Source of the DNA: Steinernema hermaphroditum | Taxonomy: Eukaryota; Nematoda; Chromadorea; Rhabditida; Steinernematidae | Assembly: GCA_030435675.1 (NCBI GenBank) | Contig: CM059624.1 | Location: 5,108,769-5,172,768, forward strand | Direction of reading: 5' to 3' | DNA length: 64,000 nucleotides | Part shown: positions 60,468-64,000 of the stretch, one piece after another | Position numbering within the stretch: the first letter of the stretch is position 1 | How the letters are laid out: every line of letters begins with the position of its first letter | Translations under genes and position numbers: made by a program | The notes under the pieces: generated by a model | The model's input: the letters and a program-made list of their open reading frames with translations, nothing else | The model's database searches: none | What the model was told of the DNA's origin: nothing

Positions 60468-60495
60468 CAGGGTGACACAAAAGTTTTTTAACGCT
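60468..60495 (+). repeat. Solo Tc1/mariner-like terminus
   Basis: CAGGGTGACACAAAAG after a TA dinucleotide resembles the CAGGGTG-starting termini of the maT elements at 11191 and 32356. No inverted partner was found downstream, so it is either a relic or an element with an unrecognised second end. Confidence 0.45.
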
Positions 60496-62731
60496 GATTT
60501 CAATTATTCATTTTTTTGTCATTTTGTGAATCAGTCGCGCAGTTTCGTTGTGATATTCGAATTCGGAATTTATTTCTGCTCACTATTCCTTTCTACTTTC
60601 TGAGGTACTTTAGAACTCAGTCTTATAAGCGTTTTTTCATTGAGTGCGTTTTTCGACCGTAGTGATCATTATTCTACATCGTTTGAATAAAATTAATTCG
60701 CTTCTTAAAAAATTAAAATATTTTAAATTAATTCGCTTCCCATAGAAAGCTTTTAAAGCGATCGCGTTCCGACGGTCATGCAAAATGCTTCCATTTTACA
60801 ATAGAACTTCATATCCGACCCATTCTTTCGTGGTCATTTGGAGACTGGTCATCGCCCCATAATTAGCCAAACTCAGAAATGATCATTTACAACCTTTGAA
60901 AAGCAATTACCTCTGTCTCTTCATCTTCCGTCACTTAACTCCTTCGAACTGACTAACCCAGCGGCTGCTCTCTGCAGCGCCCACTTTGTGTCTACCCTCA
61001 TCTCATCCCAAGGGCACAAAAAGGTCGCTTTTATGTCCGCGCTAAGCACTTGGCCGATCTCGGCGCCTCCTCACATCCGCGATCCAATCGGCCGATAAGC
61101 GCCGCCAAGTAGAAAACACAATCGAGAGCGATGTTTGTTGCGATCGCCCGAGGCGCTTTGAGGCGCTGCGCTAATCTATCGATCACGCGGGCGCTTACAG
61201 CGGGAGGACGATTAATTTCGAGGCACTCGGACGCCGACCTTTAGACTGATCGCAGGGCAGAGGCAAAAGAGAATCAAGAGGATACCTCGGGGTGTTCACA
61301 ATGATGGACGACAGTAGTAAAGTTTGGGTAATCCATCTTGTTAACGCCCTGGAAGTGATTAATTGCTGTTATCAGAGATTCACCTCCGGTAGTCTGTTGA
61401 TCAGAATCTCTGGCGATAAAGATAGCATTTTTGCCGGCAGTCGGGGTCAGCGATTTAAACAAATCTATTTCAATCGCATTTTCCGCTAGATGAAGCAATT
61501 TGTCTTACGGTAGATCCTAGGGATATGAAGCGCTTAGAACGCTTCGAAGAAGAAGCACAAAGGTCACAGCAAGATCTGATCTGCATCAAGATGGTGACCC
61601 TGTTGGTAGAATAGGCGATATCGAGAAAATAGCTACAATCAAAAAGGAGCTCTGGACAGCGCCGATGACTAAAACGAGGTCATTTAAGGGCGTTTTGGAC
61701 TCCATGGATCACTTTGTATGGAATGCGTATAATCATTAGAAACAGTTGACAAGAAATGGTATTTTATGCATGGAATGTACAAGGTCATATCAACTTATTC
61801 CTAGTGCTTTTGAGACGCTCTAAGCCGGCTGGATCCTCGAGAGTGATCACTCAAAGGCTTTGAGTGAACGGATGGTATTTAGGGTGGCTTTACGACATGA
61901 TGAGACCTCGTAGCTTTAACGAGCAATGAACTCTGTGCTTTAAGGAAACATCGTTGGTTTGGATCTTTCTTAAGCGGAGGCACCCAATTTCTATTTTTAG
62001 TGAGAAGATGAGTTTGGCACAGAATTGAAAAGGAAGCATCCTGGAAGCCACTCTCCTTTAACTCACGTGCGCCGTTTGATCGCTGAAGAAATGAATTTTT
62101 ACCGGAACAATGGCCGTTTCGATGTCCCTACACCGAGTTCGGAAACAGCTCCATGGTTCTGAGATATTGGAGATAAAATAAAGGGAATCTCGGTTGTCAG
62201 ATGTGGCGTTGAAATATCTGTCAATCGGTCCGAAATTTCAGGTTGAGGTTCTCGTGTTCTCTCTGCTCAGTAGATATATTGGCCCTATGATGACTAAGAA
62301 TTCACGCATCGGTCATTCTAAACCGTCCCTTCAATCACTATAGGAAACACTTAACAAATTACATTTCTCAGTTCAGACCGTTGAAAGAAGCAGTTATAAC
62401 TTCAAATTTAAAAAAAAACTCGAAATTACGACCGCTATGGAATAATAATTTTGTCGAACATGAACGTAGAAGACCAACTGGTCTAGTTTTATTCGATTAG
62501 TGTCTACTGTCTAAATACATTCTGGAGCGGTCCACCGTCTTTTCCAAATTAATGGTTTGGAGGCATTTTCCAAAAATTTCCATTTTCCCGCATCCTTTGG
62601 ATATCCCACTACGCCATGGATGGTCACTAAACATTTCTCACTTCTTTAGACTTGTGCTTAGGGTTGGCCACGATGTCATATGTACTATATTCTTCAGATT
62701 ACAAGCTATATCAGAGTAAAAAGACGATAAT

Positions 62732-62896
62732 AGAACTTACTGGAAACTCTTGCTGTTGACGACCCTTTGGGTCCCTTTCGACATAACGTGCACCATGACC
62801 ACACGTCCAGAGCGCACTCACTATGTAGACAGCAACCAGTGTAGACCAGAGACAACAGTGCAACAGCGAGGACTTCCTTAGTTTAAAGGTCGCCAC
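62732..62896 (-). CDS. Possible signal-peptide exon, unconfirmed
   Basis: The frame ending at a GTAAGT donor (62731) reads ATFKLRKSSLLHCC, then a hydrophobic WSTLVAVYIVSALWT core, then GHGARYVERDPKGRQQQEFP. This would suit a secreted or neuropeptide precursor. There is no in-frame ATG: the frame opens at a GTG and a stop lies upstream. An upstream exon or an error is needed, and I found no partner exon. Confidence 0.22.
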
Positions 62897-63255
62897 ATTT
62901 CCTCTTCCTCCGCGCCGTGTGATGAATTATCATGTCGGACACAAATCGCCGCCCCCAAATTACTTTTTGCGGACGGTCGGCGCATTCAAGAGAAGATCGA
63001 ATCAAGAGGAGCGGCTCTGTTGTTTAAAATACACAAAAACACATTGTCAATCGTCAATCATCATCTCGGAAATGGGTTTTTGGAATTTCGATTGTGAGTG
63101 TAAGTGCGGGATTGTTGCCGACGGAAATGTTGCACAACAACAGAGGCAGCAAACTATGACAATTTTGATGGGCAATGATGTGTAAGGTTCAGAAATATCA
63201 ACGATTTATGAGATCCGATTTGTGACAGAGGCATTGACAAACATAAAGTACGATA

Positions 63256-64000
63256 CTATGGGTTGGCTGTCTTGTGTAGCCTCTTAGCATGAGCCAACAT
63301 GTTGCCTCTTGTGGAGAAAGCCGTTCCGCAGATGTCACACTGAAATGAATGTAGTATAATTATGATCATTTCTTGGCCCCATGAGACTGAAACAGCTCAA
63401 TTTTCTTCAAAGCATTCGTGGGAGAAATGGGAAATATAACGGAATCCGTCCGGTTTCGTGAATGTCCTCGAAAATGGCTTTGCAGATTACAGACTGTCTC
63501 AATGGGTGTGACAAAAAGGGCGTCTACTAGTCATTAGTCGAGAGGGTTTGCAAAACCATTTTCGAACTTTTAGTGGTGGGATCGGTCGGTTTTCGTTGTT
63601 CGTCATTTTGAGACCGGTCTTGCGACTGAATGTCCTCAAAAATGACTTTCTAGTCTTCTGTCTAGTATCCTTTTTTTGCCACCTTGTACAAGTAGTGCGA
63701 TACCGACTCCTTGTTAAGATCCTCACGGATTCTAACAATTAAAACTGTTGTAGTTCCTTTAAAATAAATTGTATAAAATAAATAAAATTAAAAAAATAAA
63801 AATGTGATAGTAATTCGTGGTTCCGTGCAGTTCTAACCTTAAAATCCTTCCTTCCTGTATGCACCACGTAGTGTCTATTCCTCTTCGACATTTCCTTGAA
63901 AGCTTTTCCACAGAACACACACTTGTGAGGCTGAGGATCGTGCTCCCTCAGGTGTTTCGTCAGTTGTCGCTTCGTGTGGAACATCATGTTACAGTGTTGC
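63256..64000 (-). CDS. C2H2 zinc-finger protein, 3' part (runs off the window)
   Basis: Two exons are visible: beyond 64000 to 63838, and 63339-63256, joined in phase 0 (GTTAGA...ATTTCAG). They encode the end of one finger (C-NMMFHTKRQLTKHLREH), a complete finger (CVFCGKAFKEMSKRNRHYVVH), a linker HTGRKDFK, and a last finger (CDICGTAFSTRGNMLAHAKRLH) followed by KTANP and the stop. The splice falls exactly before the first Cys of the last finger and restores a canonical linker-finger reading, which strongly supports it. It is presumably a nuclear DNA-binding protein. The number of further fingers and the start lie outside the window. Confidence 0.88.

Larger units (their letters stand above)
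58855..63255. other. Gene-poor intergenic stretch
   Basis: No confident gene. At 59509-59561 an 18-bp unit (agtgaaaagattctagga) is repeated after a 12-bp spacer. AT-rich simple sequence (aaat / aatt repeats) lies at 60365-60396. A CpG-rich patch at about 61010-61240 has no frame of note. A solo mariner-like terminus is at 60468. Confidence 0.4.

Noticed and set aside
1..64000. tRNA, rRNA and CRISPR arrays
   Set aside because: No GGTTCGAATCC-type B box with a foldable cloverleaf, no rRNA-like block and no regularly spaced short repeats were seen.
1..64000. Bacterial origin or operon structure
   Set aside because: Spliced genes, long gene-poor tracts and eukaryotic transposons exclude it.

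Overview
The window looks like nuclear DNA of a nematode. The supported genes have introns of about 41-50 nt with GT..AG ends. TTTCAG-type acceptors sit just upstream of several start codons, as expected for spliced-leader trans-splicing. The gene content also fits: a TWK two-pore potassium channel, NK-2 homeobox genes and maT/mariner and Merlin transposons. A lineage-specific family resembling the F-box-like proteins expanded in Steinernema makes me lean to that genus; this is inference, not proof.

Layout. 0-3 kb: two paralogous F-box-like family members back to back, one with a frameshift. 3-11 kb: mostly non-coding, with a dispersed repeat and a two-exon preprohormone gene (5464-6007, minus) ending in an amidatable ARGF. 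11.2-12.5 kb: a full-length but dead maT (DD37D) mariner. 12.5-25 kb: gene-poor, with a shrunken DD34D mariner at 22.2 kb. 25.36-25.87 kb: a small two-exon gene of unknown function preceded by a hairpin MITE. 29.25-36.18 kb: an Nkx2.1/ceh-24-like gene whose TN-motif exon is separated from the rest by a 5.1 kb intron. 40.5-41.8 kb: a second NK-2 gene, convergent with the first, sharing intron phases and homeodomain intron position, and flanked by inverted copies of a 1.1 kb repeat (repeat E). 45.7-50.2 kb: a small mitochondrial-type protein, an RSPH3-like radial-spoke/AKAP protein and a TMEM65 homologue. 50.96-52.50 kb: a membrane-anchored lysine-rich protein fused to an F-box-like-family domain. 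53.4-57.5 kb: an eight-exon TWK channel, with repeat E filling the intron that splits its second selectivity filter. 58.2-58.8 kb: a defective Merlin element with an 8-bp target duplication. 63.3-64.0 kb: the 3' end of a C2H2 zinc-finger gene running off the window.

The genes form no operon or pathway. The most distinctive structures are the convergent NK-2 pair within repeat-E arms, the strong enrichment of the near-palindromic heptamer TAC(C/G)GTA across 28-48 kb, the allatotropin-like peptide precursor, and an RSPH3-like gene in what appears to be a nematode, a phylum without motile cilia. All gene models were built by hand with codon phase checked across every junction; none has transcript support here.
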